In this document: positions 1-8,306 of the stretch, piece after piece
Layout: each line of letters opens with the position of its first letter
How positions within the stretch are numbered: position 1 is the first letter of the stretch
Source: Chara braunii
Taxonomy: Eukaryota > Streptophyta > Charophyceae > Charales > Characeae
Direction: 5' to 3'
NCBI GenBank assembly: GCA_003427395.1
Contig: BFEA01000707.1
Location: 279,716-309,416 of the forward strand
DNA: 29,701 nt
Translations under genes and position numbers: made by a program
The notes under the pieces: generated by a model
Seen by the model: only the letters and a program-made list of their open reading frames with translations
Told to the model about the DNA's origin: nothing
The model's database searches: none

Positions 1-53
<53 letters not shown>
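1..53. repeat. (CT)n microsatellite
   Basis: This is a pure CT dinucleotide tract that starts at the window edge, so its full length is unknown. It is the first of several CT/GA tracts in the window. Confidence 0.97.
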
Positions 54-56
<3 letters not shown>

Positions 57-590
57 GCGCAGCTGGCTCAGCACTCCGCCACTCACAATAGCGCACAAGT
101 GCACTAGCACTCCCACACCTCATGCGAATGAGCAGTCTGTCAAATGAGGAGGCTGGCCAGTTCTTATATTGTCTTGGACCGAGCCTCCGTTCGTGCCAGC
201 CTCTGCTTCTTGGGGCTTGACTTGGTTCCAGTACTGGCACATCCCCACGGCCTGTCTGGTTTCGAATGTCAGGGCCTGGAACCTTCCCGAATTTTCACTG
301 GAGTGCTGCTGCTTGGGCCTTCGAGTCACGGCTTTTCGATTATGACACATGCTTTTGACTGTGGACTGTGACTCCTGCCTCTGGGACACGACTCTTGCCT
401 ATGGAATTGCCCTTGGTTCCTGGGATGTGACTTTCCAACATGACTTTTCATTATGAGACATGTTTTTGCCCCTAAGATGTGACTGTTTGCAGGGTGCCTG
501 TTGGACTTGACTGCTAAGGTACCCGATCGTGACTTTTCTGAAACTGACTGACTCGGCCTTTCTTGGCCAGGGCCTCTGACCCTGAAACTC
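54..590. other. Non-coding stretch with degenerate direct repeats
   Basis: I see no supported gene here. The two opposite-strand open frames of 75-111 codons show no family motif. Two related segments, around 339-379 and 450-491, share the pattern 'ATTATGA(c/g)ACATG(c/t)TTTTG...TGTGACT', suggesting a decayed direct repeat with a spacing of about 111 bp. Confidence 0.5.
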
Positions 591-599
591 GAATTTGGG

Positions 600-1010
600 G
601 TCTGAGTCGTGGAAGGCCTTTCACATCTGCACAGAACGGGGAAAAGGAGACTGTGAGCCACTGTTTACTCGATTGCCAAAGGCAAAGCAAATTTGGAAGG
701 TGGTGGTCGGAGAGTTATAGCAAGAAGCCACACTGCTAATAGGAGTACACACTCCAAAATTGTGAGTCAATGTGGACCATCTTTGAACAACACAGCGGCT
801 TTCAGAGGCGAAGGCAATATGGGTTGTGGATAGTCTGGAAGCGCAGGCGCCAGGTGGCGATTGAACAGAAGCCGGTATACATAGGGGGAGGCGGAGGAAG
901 ATGATTAGGGTCCTGCTGCAAACGGAGATCGCAGCAGTACAGAAGAAAGCTAGAAAGAATATGGACAGGAATGTGGAAAAAGTGAGGGAATAAGGGAAGC
1001 CTTGGTGAAA
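600..1010 (+). pseudogene. LINE zinc-binding (zf-RVT-like) and C-terminal remnant
   Basis: One forward frame reads ETVSHCLLDCQRQSKFGRWW near 640-705, which fits the H-C...C arrangement of the zf-RVT region that follows reverse transcriptase in plant-type LINEs. Further on, in a frame shifted by indels, GLWIVWKRRRQVA (about 822-865) matches the LWALWKRRC-type segment of the other LINE copies in this window. IRVLLQTEIAAVQKKARKN follows. Stops and frame changes separate these pieces, so it cannot encode a working protein. The family assignment rests on motif likeness only. Confidence 0.5.
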
Positions 1011-1478
1011 GGGGTATTCGGGGAGGGGAAACTAGCTAATAAGCTGGAAGGCACAGGATCAAGTTCAAATGGGGATCAGCAAGGAAAGCAGATCGGGGAC
1101 ATCTGGTACCGGAGGCAGAGGAGATTCAGAGCCTAGGAGAGCATGTGTATATTGGTAGCATGGGTACTCCGTATTGAGTCCGTAAGGCAAACGAGAAAGG
1201 GGAAACAAGAGACACCAGATAGGAATAGGAACTAGAGAGAAGCTTAAGCAAATGGTTAAGACAAGTGAACTAGGGATAAGAGAAGACAGGAAGATAAATT
1301 AAACAGGAACAAAAATAGAGCGAGTGCAGAGGGTTGAAGTAGGAGAAGGGTATAGCAAAGAGTAGCCTAAAAACTAGTAAAAGGTAGGGGGAAATGGCAT
1401 TAACTTATTAACGTAAAGGGGGTAGAATTGGAGTTCAATGAGAGATAAGAGGTGGGTGTAGACCAGGGGAATAGTGCG

Positions 1479-1516
1479 GGCAGTTAATCCTTCCAAAAGA
1501 AGCAATCAATGCTGCC
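1479..1516 (+). ncRNA. Conserved internal-loop stem-loop motif, copy 1
   Basis: The outer stem is GGCAG/CTGCC, followed by TTAATCC, a short inner stem TTC/GAA with a CAAAA-rich loop, then GCAATCAATG. The conserved strands match copies at 1570, 8083, 12204 and 13145, while the stem sequences differ. It is the upstream member of a tandem pair in this retroposon. Its function is unknown; a structured RNA in the 3'UTR is my inference. Confidence 0.5.
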
Positions 1517-1569
1517 TCGGCTTGAATAGGCAGGGTGAATTAAGGTTTAAGGGTAAAGAAGGGGTGGAG

Positions 1570-1611
1570 CAGTGATATATCCTTCCTATGAGGAAGCAAT
1601 CAACGCCGCTG
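1570..1611 (+). ncRNA. Conserved internal-loop stem-loop motif, copy 2
   Basis: The outer stem is CAGTG/CGCTG (one G-T wobble), followed by ATATATCC, the inner stem TTCCT/AGGAA with an ATG loop, then GCAATCAACG. It is slightly diverged in both conserved strands. It ends about 117 nt upstream of the A-rich tail, close to the position of the motif in the other retroposons. Confidence 0.5.
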
Positions 1612-1677
1612 TCTCAGGATCTCCTGGCCATTACGGGGAGAAGCGTAGTGTTAGAACACACACATGATGTAAGCAAT

Positions 1678-1696
1678 GCTGGACTTGCTTTCCAGC
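1678..1696 (+). other. Retroposon tail hairpin
   Basis: The arms GCTGGA and TCCAGC enclose a 7-nt loop. This corresponds to the first hairpin of the LINE 3' tail seen near 8173, 9664, 12135 and 23926, although the loop sequence differs (CTTGCTT instead of CCCGGTT or CCCGTTT). Confidence 0.5.
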
Positions 1697-1815
1697 CTCA
1701 GTCATCCAAAAGACTTTTGTTGTGAGGAAAAAAAAAGAAAAAAAAACTTAAACAAGTTTTAAAAAGTTAAAAAAACAGAGATTTGTTCGTGTATCCGACA
1801 AAAATCACAGTAGTG

Positions 1816-1990
1816 TCTTCCTCTTCTTCTTCTTCTTCTTCTTCTTCTGATAGTGCTGCTGCTTCCTCTTTCTCCTCCTCCTCCTCCTCCTCCTCCTCCT
1901 CCTCCTCCTCCTCCTCCTGTTATGCCGCCTCCTCCTCTTCTTCTTCCTCCACGTCCTCCTCGTCCTCTTCTTCTTTCTCCTTCTTTCCCT
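1816..1990. repeat. Compound (TTC)n/(TCC)n pyrimidine tract
   Basis: TTC and TCC trinucleotide runs, with small interruptions, make nearly 175 bp of pyrimidines on the + strand. Open frames here are polyserine or polyproline on one strand and polyarginine or polyglycine on the other; these are by-products of the repeat, not genes. The mirror-symmetric purine/pyrimidine character could allow triplex (H-DNA) formation. Confidence 0.95.
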
Positions 1991-2312
1991 TCTCCTGCTC
2001 CTTCCAATTTGTCTTTTATCCCCACCTCTATTGTCTGTGGTTCTTCTTCCCATGCGTGGGTGAGCAAGGAGGGATATTTTGTCCATGCATGTCCCTTCCT
2101 TGCATCTCGACATGTGTGATGATGTGTGCATGTGTTGAGTCATGAACCTGATGAGTAAGGTTGATGTCTTTCTTTGTTCCGCTGTTTTGCATTATTGTTT
2201 CTCCTCGCTTTGGTGATCACTTGGTCCTTCTCCATGCCTGTTATCAGAGGAGACCAACAAGAGATTCCAAATGATCTGCTCGTCGGAAATAACGTGATGA
2301 CTACTTAGTTGA

Positions 2313-2334
2313 TTAACTAGTAGGTACTAGTTAA
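2313..2334. repeat. Short perfect palindrome
   Basis: TTAACTAGTA and TACTAGTTAA are perfect inverted arms around a GG spacer. No neighbouring gene suggests a regulatory role; it may be chance or a decayed fold-back element. Confidence 0.6.
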
Positions 2335-2556
2335 CTGATTGATTGATTAATGACCTTTTGATAATTAATAAGAACACTACCAGTGAGCAAATTCTTCCGT
2401 CTGGGCTAAGCTTACACTGACGACTGCATATCTTATAAGTTATAACCCCTAAATGATTCCCTACTCTAGAGACCTAATCCTTATTGTTTTTCTCGGATGA
2501 TTCTTAGCTGTCAGGTTTTTGTTATAAGATCCGGACGTGCATTTGCTGTCTACTTT

Positions 2557-2576
2557 CCTAAACCCTAAACCCTAGG
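2557..2576. repeat. Interstitial plant-type telomere-like tract
   Basis: CCTAAACCCTAAACCCTAGG holds about two and a half units of CCCTAAA, the complement of the TTTAGGG telomere repeat of most plants and many green algae. It is too short to be a telomere. It may be a chance match or a scar of end repair. Confidence 0.6.
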
Positions 2577-3016
2577 AACTTGAAGTTAGGGTCTGCAGGC
2601 TGTCATGTTAAAACCTTATGCTTAAGTGGGCCCTACTCTCTTATGGATCTAGGAAACTGGGGTCTTGGTAATGCTGAGATTCAAGACAATGGTGAACCTT
2701 GGTCTACTTCTTCGGCTCGCTGTAACTGCCTTGAGGTTGTTCTGTTGCTATGTAGGGTGAATGGGGAGGGGAAGTGAGGGGTGGAGAGGTGTGTGTGGTG
2801 GGGGAAAGTTTTGTGATTCTGGAGGGAGGGGCGTAAGCCTGTGGGTTGGAAGAGGGAACGGGAGGGTACTTGCGTTAAGAATGGGACTGTGTTTCAGTTG
2901 GGAGGGGAGGGGGGTTAGTTGGTGATCAGATGGGTATATACTATATATGAGATGTGTTGATGGACGCTGTGGTGAAGGTCAGGCGGTTTCCTCTTCTGCC
3001 GTGATTAGAGCGTGTG

Positions 3017-3020
<4 letters not shown>

Positions 3021-3087
<67 letters not shown>
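3021..3087. repeat. (GA)n microsatellite
   Basis: This is a pure GA tract of 67 bp. The Arg-Glu alternating open frame that crosses it is an artefact of the repeat. Confidence 0.97.
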
Positions 3088-3089
<2 letters not shown>

Positions 3090-3368
3090 CGGGTTGCATT
3101 GGGGGGAGGGCTGTGCGCTGTTGGGGTTTTGTTCTTGGCTGGGTGTCGAGGGCCAGATTAACCAGTCAGTGAATTTTATTCTGTCCCTATGGATTGAGCG
3201 GAATTTGAGCGGAATTTGCCGCTGCCTAGCTTGCCGACTGAGAATCTTTTGATGGTTTCTTCTTTTTCGTCCTGTATGGACTGGATTTGCTTTTGTGTTT
3301 TTTTTTCCATTTTTTTTTTTTTCATAGTGCTAGAATTTCCGTTTCAATTATCTGTTTGACCTTAAGGC

Positions 3369-3416
3369 CCTGTTAAAAAAAAAAAAAAAAAATGTTTCCT
3401 TTTTTTTTTTAACAGG
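3369..3416. repeat. Poly(A)/poly(T) inverted repeat
   Basis: CCTGTT followed by A10 (3369-3384) and T10 followed by AACAGG (3401-3416) are perfect 16-bp inverted arms around a short spacer. It may be a fold-back element or two head-to-head poly(A) tails. Confidence 0.7.
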
Positions 3417-3639
3417 TCTTTATGGCCCTGGGTCCATATCCATTGTGGGAAGTGTCAGTCTTGTTCCTATTCCCTTGGCAAGTCAATACACTATATACTA
3501 ATATAGATTACACACTCATGCATCCTTCCGTTTGGCCGAAGGATCCCTGACCAGCAGTGATTGCTCCATGTTACAGGGGGATTGACTGCCATCTTAGTCC
3601 TTCTCATGTATTCCTCTCAGGTCCCCACTGTGGACCTGT

Positions 3640-4700
3640 CAGCTCTGGCTATTCACATCAAGAACCACAAGAACATGAGTTCATTTAAACATCCTGTCAC
3701 ATCTTCAACCACCGATATGGCAATCCGTCTGGCCATCGCGACCTTGCTGGGCTCTGGGGCCTCTCTGTCTGGGAGTTCTGCCTCCATAGTGGAATTTCTG
3801 AATTATGCCAGTCCTTGAATTTTTTCAGCCGCATGTCGGTAATATCCGCTACCTCATCCTTGGCTAGCCAGACTCTTCTGAAAGTCATCAGGTGTGTGTA
3901 TCTGACTTGTGTCCGGGTCGCTCTGCACTGCATCCTTAACCCTTTGCCATTTGCAAAGAATCTCTGCTTCCATCATGCTCTTTGTTGCAGCCCAGACTTT
4001 GTCCAGTGCGTTCTTGGTACTGTCCAGAGTCCTGCAGCATCTTACCTTCCAGATCGCCTGCAGTGTTGCTTTGCGGATCAGTCCAAATCACTGTTTCTCT
4101 GGCTTGCTCATCTGGGATGGGATGTTAGTCCATAGGAGGAGCTTGATGGGGTGCTCAGGGAAAGGGGGAGGAGAAAAGGCGGTCCCACAAGCCAGAGGCT
4201 CTTGCCCATAATTCTGTTGCTTCTTTACAGCTGATCAGACAGTGTAGTAATGTTCTTGATCTGAGCGCATCTGTCCGAGCTCTTAGGGTTTCTCTTCCTC
4301 CCACTGATATGTTGCCAGTGAGTGATTCACCGGTAAGGCTACATATGTGATGAGCCATTGGGGACTTCTAACGTTGACTGGGTGTATTGTTTTGAATTTT
4401 TCCCATGGTACTCTGGAAATTTGGTTTGCCTCATCTCCTAACAACCTCGTCCATTTGCGCATGATTGTTGGTTCGGGGTTGTGTGTCTTAAGTAACATCC
4501 CATAGCCTAATTTGACAGTGTATTCTGGTATTGCTAATGGGTAAGGTGGTGTTTTTCCTTCTGCCCTTCTTCAGTTGCCGGCCCCATTCGGCTGCGTCAA
4601 ATTCGAGCTCCTCGGTGGGGGTGACTATTTGAAATATTGTCTTTGACCATAGCCCCATTACTCTGATTTTGCATAAGGAGTACATATGGAGGGTGACTGC
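3640..4700 (-). pseudogene. Second LINE family: zinc-binding and C-terminal region, broken
   Basis: Read on the minus strand from 4.7 to 3.6 kb, several short frames fit a LINE C-terminal region in order. MRKWTRLLGDEANQ lies at about 4430-4460. TLLHCLISCKEATELW (about 4190-4250) has the H-C...C spacing of the zf-RVT region. GLIRKATLQAIWKVRC (about 4038-4085) parallels the LWALWKRRC segment of the other LINE family here. A basic segment MRLKKFKDWHNS follows near 3795-3830. Stops separate the pieces. Its sequence is clearly different from the main LINE family, so I treat it as a second family. The 3' end and tail were not found. Confidence 0.5.
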
Positions 4701-4702
4701 GT

Positions 4703-4860
4703 GATTGGAATTAATGAGTGCCTGAATCTGGATGTGTATTGTGCTAAGACGCAGAAAAGCAGATCAATAGCGATTTTTCGCACGTCTCTACAAATGCGTC
4801 CAGATTCAGGCGTTAATTCCAATCCCCTTTGCTTGACTAAGTGAGACCTTGGCCCAGGGG
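4703..4860. mobile_element. Fold-back MITE, copy 1 (GCCTGAATCTGG family)
   Basis: Long inverted arms GATTGGAATTAATG...GCCTGAATCTGGATG (4703-4733) and GCGTCCAGATTCAGGCGTTAATTCCAATC (ending 4824) enclose about 60 bp. The right side continues to GACCTTGGCCCAGGGG, the terminal sequence of the two other copies (9333-9496 and 15907-16105); the matching left terminus is missing. No coding capacity. A non-autonomous DNA transposon is the likely identity; its superfamily is unknown. Confidence 0.65.
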
Positions 4861-4869
4861 TGAGATCGC

Positions 4870-5780
4870 ACTTAACAGTCCATAGGTAATGAGGATCAAC
4901 CGCTGGCACCTCTTAATCCATGCTAGTGGTCCTTCGCCCTAGTTGTCCGAGGAGATCACCATAGATAAATTAGTGTGGATTGAATTGGCTTTGGAAAGTT
5001 TTGCCCAAGATCATAATAAGGGTTTTTAACGATTTCTCTGTGTGTTTTTCAAGGATCCCCGAATTCTCTCCTCATTCCAACCACAAATCATCACAAACCA
5101 TCCGTAAAACCAAAAAGGTATAGATAGGCAATGTAGTAGAAGACGCAAGGTTGCCCACGTTTGAGCGATAAGCTGCCCACACACCTGTCTGCTGCTGGAG
5201 TGGCACATTTGCGCAACTATATTATACGCTATAAAGGGACCAAGGGCACAAGGCAAAAGACTGGCAATCACTAATCTTTTCCTTCTTTCGTACCTTCTGC
5301 TTTTACCACGCGAAATTTGGGTACCTAGGAAGAAGAATCCGAAATCAATATGTGATATCTTAATTTCTTTGAACGGCCTAATCATTGTATGGGTTTTTGC
5401 TCCACTAGATAATAAAGATTGCGAAAAAAGCGAAATAAAAGTAACAAGCAGGTGCGAAGCGAACATAACTCTCTTTTTGACAAACAAAGCCTATTAAAGC
5501 TGAAGCCGGATCAAATTTCAATCAATTTTTTGCATAGAAAAAATATTGCATAACAAAATAATCTATTGCGTGCTTTATCAACTTGATCGATTGATCAAAA
5601 CTTCTGTTTCTTGGGTTGGTTTTGGATTTTTCGCGAAAATGTCATAACACACGAACCTGCCAGCGCACCGTTTTTTTTGTTTTTGTTTTGGCTGGCGCCT
5701 CCAGCCTTTGTGGTCCGGTACCCCGAAGCGCGCAGGTCGCGGCGCGTTAACGGCTAAGGCTCGCGGCTGATAGCTGGGCC
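4870..5780. other. AT-richer non-coding stretch with one unsupported open frame
   Basis: This stretch has no recognisable repeat and a base composition more AT-rich than its neighbours, especially 5000-5650. It contains a 153-codon minus-strand open frame, listed separately. From 5650 to 5780 it becomes GC-rich. Confidence 0.4.
5026..5487 (-). CDS. Hypothetical 153-residue open frame, possibly spurious
   Basis: I do not recognise this protein. The predicted product starts MFVKKRVMFASHLLVTFISL, a basic then hydrophobic N-terminus that could pass for a signal peptide. It has a basic middle (RGKSRRYERRKR), then hydrophobic stretches LLPCALGPFIAY and IPFWFYGWFVMICGW. It is the longest ATG-started frame in the window that is neither repeat-derived nor a transposon piece. 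No homologue, intron signal or promoter supports it, and composition alone could produce it. Confidence 0.2.
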   Translation of the reverse strand: MFVKKRVMFASHLLVTFISLFSQSLLSSGAKTHTMIRPFKEIKISHIDFGFFFLGTQISRGKSRRYERRKRLVIASLLPCALGPFIAYNIVAQMCHSSSRQVCGQLIAQTWATLRLLLHCLSIPFWFYGWFVMICGWNEERIRGSLKNTQRNR

Positions 5781-5781
5781 A

Positions 5782-5795
5782 AGTACTGGTGGTTT
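5782..5795 (-). repeat. Recurrent AAACCACCAGTACCT motif, site 1
   Basis: The minus strand reads AAACCACCAGTACT, followed by TGGCCCAGCTAT. The same motif recurs at 7060, 8698, 11318, 11480 and 17277 in both orientations. It sits exactly where homology to the LINE fragment at 5796-6260 ends, which suggests an insertion boundary. Confidence 0.5.
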
Positions 5796-6260
5796 AAGCT
5801 CGAATGGGCCGGCCTGATCCGGATGCACGATCCACACAAAATTGCTCTCCAGTCCCAGGGCCATCGCTGATCCGTGCCCAGATGTCTCCAGATACGATCC
5901 CACCACCTCCATACCCAAATGGAGCTTGGGCACTGCATAAAGATATGTTCAATAGTCTTGCGTATCTTCCGGGTGGGGAAGGCGCCACTGCAGCTTTTGC
6001 ACCACGGGGACGCTAAGCCCCGCTGTTCCAGAGTAGTCCTATCAAGTAGTATCAACCAACCAGTCGTTTGTCGGGTGGCAGCGGTGCTCTATTTGCCACT
6101 GCAGAGGCAGTTGTTGCAGGTCTCACCTTCATTCCAGCAACCCATTTGATCTGCCTCAGGGAGTCTCTTCCAATGTTTTGGTGGCGCATGGACCTCCGCA
6201 CGACTTTCTCTTACAGATCCAGCCACGGCCTGAACATCCTATAGTATTACGCTGACTTGA
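5796..6260 (-). pseudogene. LINE fragment with zinc-binding region, main family
   Basis: On the minus strand the segment reads LLDRTTLEQRGLASPWCKSC, then TIEHIFMQCPSSIWVWRWW. These are the two C..C and H...C halves of the zf-RVT region that follows reverse transcriptase in LINEs. The zinc-binding region is intact here, unlike the copy at 24.9 kb, which has stops. Nucleotide likeness to 24870-25250 extends upstream to about 6260 (GCTGACTTGACCTGCAGCGTGTGT against GCTGATTTGACTGATAGTGTGTGT). Both ends are truncated and no poly(A) is attached. Confidence 0.75.
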
Positions 6261-6532
6261 CCTGCAGCGTGTGTCGGTGTACGGGTGGTTGTTTTACCCC
6301 TGCTCTGGGATGAAGTCCAGGAGCATGATGCCTGATAGAATGCCTGTTTTTCCAGCGGGATGTCTGGCCGGTATGCTGCCCAGTGTTCCTTATACTTCCC
6401 CCCCTTACGATATGTCCTTGATGCGCATGGGAGTGCTGTTCTTTTTCGCTTCCCTGTGTCGTTCTTTGTTTTTCTTGAAGGGGTTGGGCCCTACCTTACC
6501 CTATTGTATCCCTATGATTTTGGGAATCGCCA

Positions 6533-6617
6533 CACCAGTCTCGAAATGTGCAAAATGCTGGAACATGACCAGATGTGGCCACCACAAGTTTGTCTTTTTC
6601 ACATTTCGAGACTGGTG
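6533..6617. repeat. 18-bp perfect inverted repeat
   Basis: CACCAGTCTCGAAATGTG (6533-6550) and its exact complement (6600-6617) flank 49 bp. Perfect conservation of long arms suggests a recent fold-back insertion or a hairpin-forming RNA. The surrounding 6260-6800 stretch otherwise holds no recognised gene; a 176-codon frame across it shows no motif. Confidence 0.75.
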
Positions 6618-6806
6618 CAGCAAGGCCCTTCATGACCTGTTACATCTGTGTACCATTCAGCCATGTGGGATAGGTCATTTGTCGCTCTTGTCAGAGTCAT
6701 TTTTTGAGCCGAACAGATCCAGACCAATTTTCCGGACCTCTCTGGTCCATCCAGACATGTTAGGTATTATATGCAGATGCCCTGCTGGGAAAGGCACCTG
6801 ACACCA

Positions 6807-6869
6807 ATGGGCCTAGCTCAGTCGGCACACCCATGAACTGCTGAAATACAGACCTGAGTTCGAATCCAA
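6807..6869 (+). mobile_element. tRNA-derived SINE head (A and B boxes)
   Basis: TAGCTCAGTCGG (from 6814) fits the RNA polymerase III A box, and GAGTTCGAATCC (6856-6867) fits the B box. The 42-nt spacing is that of a tRNA gene. The flanking GGGCC matches the head of the SINE at 10051-10070 (GGCCTAGCTCAGTTGG). There is no acceptor-stem pairing and the 3' side runs into A/G-rich sequence, so it is a tRNA-derived retroposon head, not a functional tRNA. The body and 3' end are unclear. Confidence 0.55.
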
Positions 6870-7330
6870 AAAAAGAGGGAGGATTAAAGAAGCGAGGAGG
6901 ATTAAAAAGAAAGGGAGGGAAAAAGAAGGAGAAAGGACGGAGCAAAAAAAAAGAGAAACAAGAAGGAGAGAAAAAAACAACAACAACGAAAGGAACCCAA
7001 CGGATGTTGCCCAGACTGGAAAGGGGCCCTGCTCCATAGCCATAAATTTTTCCTTTCTGAAACCACCACTACCTCTGAGCCTGTTTTTGCTGAACCTGAT
7101 TTTCACTGGGCACTGAGTTTTGCCAAGCCTGGGGTCCGTTGTGTTTTTTTTTCCGGTACTCTTCTGAAAAAGAAAAAGAAAAAAGCACGGGCAGACTTTC
7201 AAAAAACGACGTACTCGCGACAACAAAAAAGAAAACGAAAGAAAATGAACACCCCTCTGGAAGCTATACAAGGTAGATACATGCCCCAAAGTTGTTGTGC
7301 CAGTATGCCCTCAGCGAGGGCTTTATGGCA
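6870..7330. other. A/G-rich and T-rich low-complexity stretch
   Basis: This is mostly purine-rich (6865-6990) and A-rich (7145-7245) sequence following the SINE head. It includes the AAACCACCACTACCTC motif at 7060-7075. Open frames on the minus strand are phenylalanine/leucine-rich by-products of the A-rich plus strand. No gene is supported. Confidence 0.5.
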
Positions 7331-7345
7331 GGGCTGTCAGGTCCA
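7331..7345. repeat. Target-site duplication, left copy
   Basis: GGGCTGTCAGGTCCA occurs here and again at 8292-8306, directly after the poly(A) of the LINE insertion. LINE homology begins at the very next base. This is the expected product of target-primed reverse transcription. Confidence 0.85.
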
Positions 7346-7895
7346 ATGCCCAGGAGCGGTCCTGCTTTGGTGCTGGTGGGACAGGATCTGGGATCAGCTG
7401 GAAGTAACGAAGCCCTGGCCATGGAATTGGCAAGCGCTGTTATTAGAAACATGGAATGCAGAACCAGAGGACGTCTTCACCCAGAACATGTTTAAAATGG
7501 GACGCAGGGCGACGTTATGGGCACTTTGGAAACGCCGTTGTACATATGAGATGGAAGGAGTGAGGTTTGAAGGGCCCGAATTCACTGAAAGCATACAACA
7601 ACAAATCCAAACAGAGATAACAACTCACTGGGAAGTGGTTAAGGCCCAGATCCAATACACACATACACAACAAGAAACTGACCAAAAACTACAGGACTTC
7701 TGTAAAAAATGGCTCGGGGGGAAAGAAGGGGGGAGATTAGGAAGGGTGGAAAGGATCTCAGGGCGAGGACAAGAGGGAGAGAGGTTGTATAAAGACTATC
7801 CACTGAGCTTTCACGAGTGGACCAAGGTGGACCCCTCAATCCCGATGAAAACAGCAGATAAATTCCCCGACCCCTTCCCCCCTCCCAATCAATAG
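7346..7895 (+). pseudogene. LINE ORF2 C-terminal region, open but truncated
   Basis: The frame is open from the insertion point. LLWCWWDRIWDQLE continues the zinc-binding region. MFKMGRRATLWALWKRRC follows, matching MFKIGRRAMLWALWRRRC of the copy at 24.3-24.8 kb. Then comes a charged, coiled-coil-like stretch, the tryptophan-rich KKWLGGKEGG, and a proline-rich end FPDPFPPPNQ. The same order and spacing occur at 24316-24777. No catalytic domain remains, so it cannot work alone. The function of this C-terminal domain is not known to me. Confidence 0.75.
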
Positions 7896-8082
7896 CATGG
7901 TGGATTTGCAGTGGTACGGGTGTTAAGGAAGGTACAAGGGAGTAGACACGGGACAAGGGGAAGGGTAAGGGGGCCTGGGACAAAGAAAGTTTTCGGAGTC
8001 AGGGAGGGATAGGGGAGAACTAGTGTTCAATTGTAAGAGTCTGGCGCCTGTGTCCGGGTGAAGAGGTTCCCCCCCCCTTGCA

Positions 8083-8119
8083 CAGTTAATCCCCTGGGGT
8101 TCCAGGGCAATCAATGCTG
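8083..8119 (+). ncRNA. Conserved internal-loop stem-loop motif, copy 3
   Basis: The outer CAG/CTG stem is followed by TTAATCC, the inner stem CCTGG/CCAGG with a GGTT loop, then GCAATCAATG. The inner stem shares no sequence with those at 1570 or 13145, yet all are complementary. The motif lies about 152 nt before the poly(A). Confidence 0.6.
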
Positions 8120-8172
8120 GCAGGAGCATCATGACTTCAAATCCAGTCAAAACCAGTCTGTAAAAAGGGACT

Positions 8173-8268
8173 CTGGACCCGGTTTCCAGCAGGTGAAGCT
8201 CCCCACCAATAGATGGAGCCTCCGCCCAGGTGCTAGTGGTGTCTGCTCGTACCAGCACCACTAACACC
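8173..8268 (+). ncRNA. Three-hairpin LINE 3' tail
   Basis: Hairpin 1 is CTGGA/TCCAG (8173-8189). Hairpin 2 is GCTCC/GGAGC (8198-8219) around CCACCAATAGAT. Hairpin 3 is GGTGCTAGTGGTG/CACCACTAACACC (8229-8268). The same series ends the LINE copies at 12.05-12.15 kb and 23.85-23.94 kb. Position 5 of hairpin 3 is C-A here, T-A at 23.85 kb and C-G at 12.06 kb. Such tails are commonly bound by LINE reverse transcriptases; that role is inferred. Confidence 0.7.
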
Positions 8269-8291
8269 GGNAAAAAAAAAAAAAAAAAAGG

Positions 8292-8306
8292 GGGCTGTCA
8301 GGTCCA
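8292..8306. repeat. Target-site duplication, right copy
   Basis: This is an exact repeat of 7331-7345, placed directly after the poly(A) of the truncated LINE. Confidence 0.85.

Larger units (their letters stand above)
600..1746 (+). mobile_element. Decayed LINE 3' end with 3'UTR and A-rich tail
   Basis: This is a 5'-truncated, heavily mutated non-LTR retrotransposon remnant. In order it has a zinc-binding/C-terminal coding remnant (600-1010), a purine-rich non-coding stretch, two copies of a TTAATCC/GCAATCAATG stem-loop motif (1479-1516 and 1570-1611), a terminal hairpin with GCTGGA/TCCAGC arms (1678-1696), and an A-rich tail (1728-1746). The order matches the better preserved LINE copies at 7.35-8.29 kb and 12.0-12.8 kb. 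No target-site duplication was found. The 5' limit is uncertain. Confidence 0.6.
1991..3020. other. Non-coding stretch
   Basis: I see no gene here. It contains a 10-bp-arm palindrome (2313-2334), a short telomere-like tract (2557-2576) and GT/GA-rich purine sequence (2750-2930). A 65-codon open frame at 2580-2777 has no recognisable features. Confidence 0.5.
7346..8291 (+). mobile_element. 5'-truncated LINE copy with target-site duplication
   Basis: A non-LTR retrotransposon copy truncated within the zinc-binding region. It starts right after the left 15-bp duplication, reads through the C-terminal coding region to 7895, a 3'UTR with the TTAATCC/GCAATCAATG motif (8083-8119), a three-hairpin tail (8173-8268) and poly(A) (8272-8289; base 8271 is N). 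The right duplication follows. The 5' truncation is the usual result of incomplete reverse transcription. It is the best-delimited insertion in the window. Confidence 0.88.

Noticed and set aside
1759-2145. Polyserine, polyproline and polyarginine open frames
   Set aside because: They follow from TTC/TCC repeats in every frame; there is no independent coding evidence.
2149-2156. CTGATGAG as a second hammerhead core
   Set aside because: No GAAA core or closing stems occur at suitable distance.
2557-2576. Telomere or subtelomere
   Set aside because: Only about two and a half CCCTAAA units are present.
3870-3895. Minus-strand CTGATGA as a hammerhead core
   Set aside because: It is followed by GAAGAG rather than GAAA after any possible stem II, and there is no stem I pairing.
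6271-6801. 176-residue plus-strand frame as a host gene
   Set aside because: Its start overlaps the antisense edge of a LINE fragment and its middle is an inverted repeat; Cys/Leu/Phe-rich composition, no motif.
6807-6869. Functional tRNA gene
   Set aside because: A and B boxes are good, but acceptor and anticodon stems do not form; a SINE head fits better.
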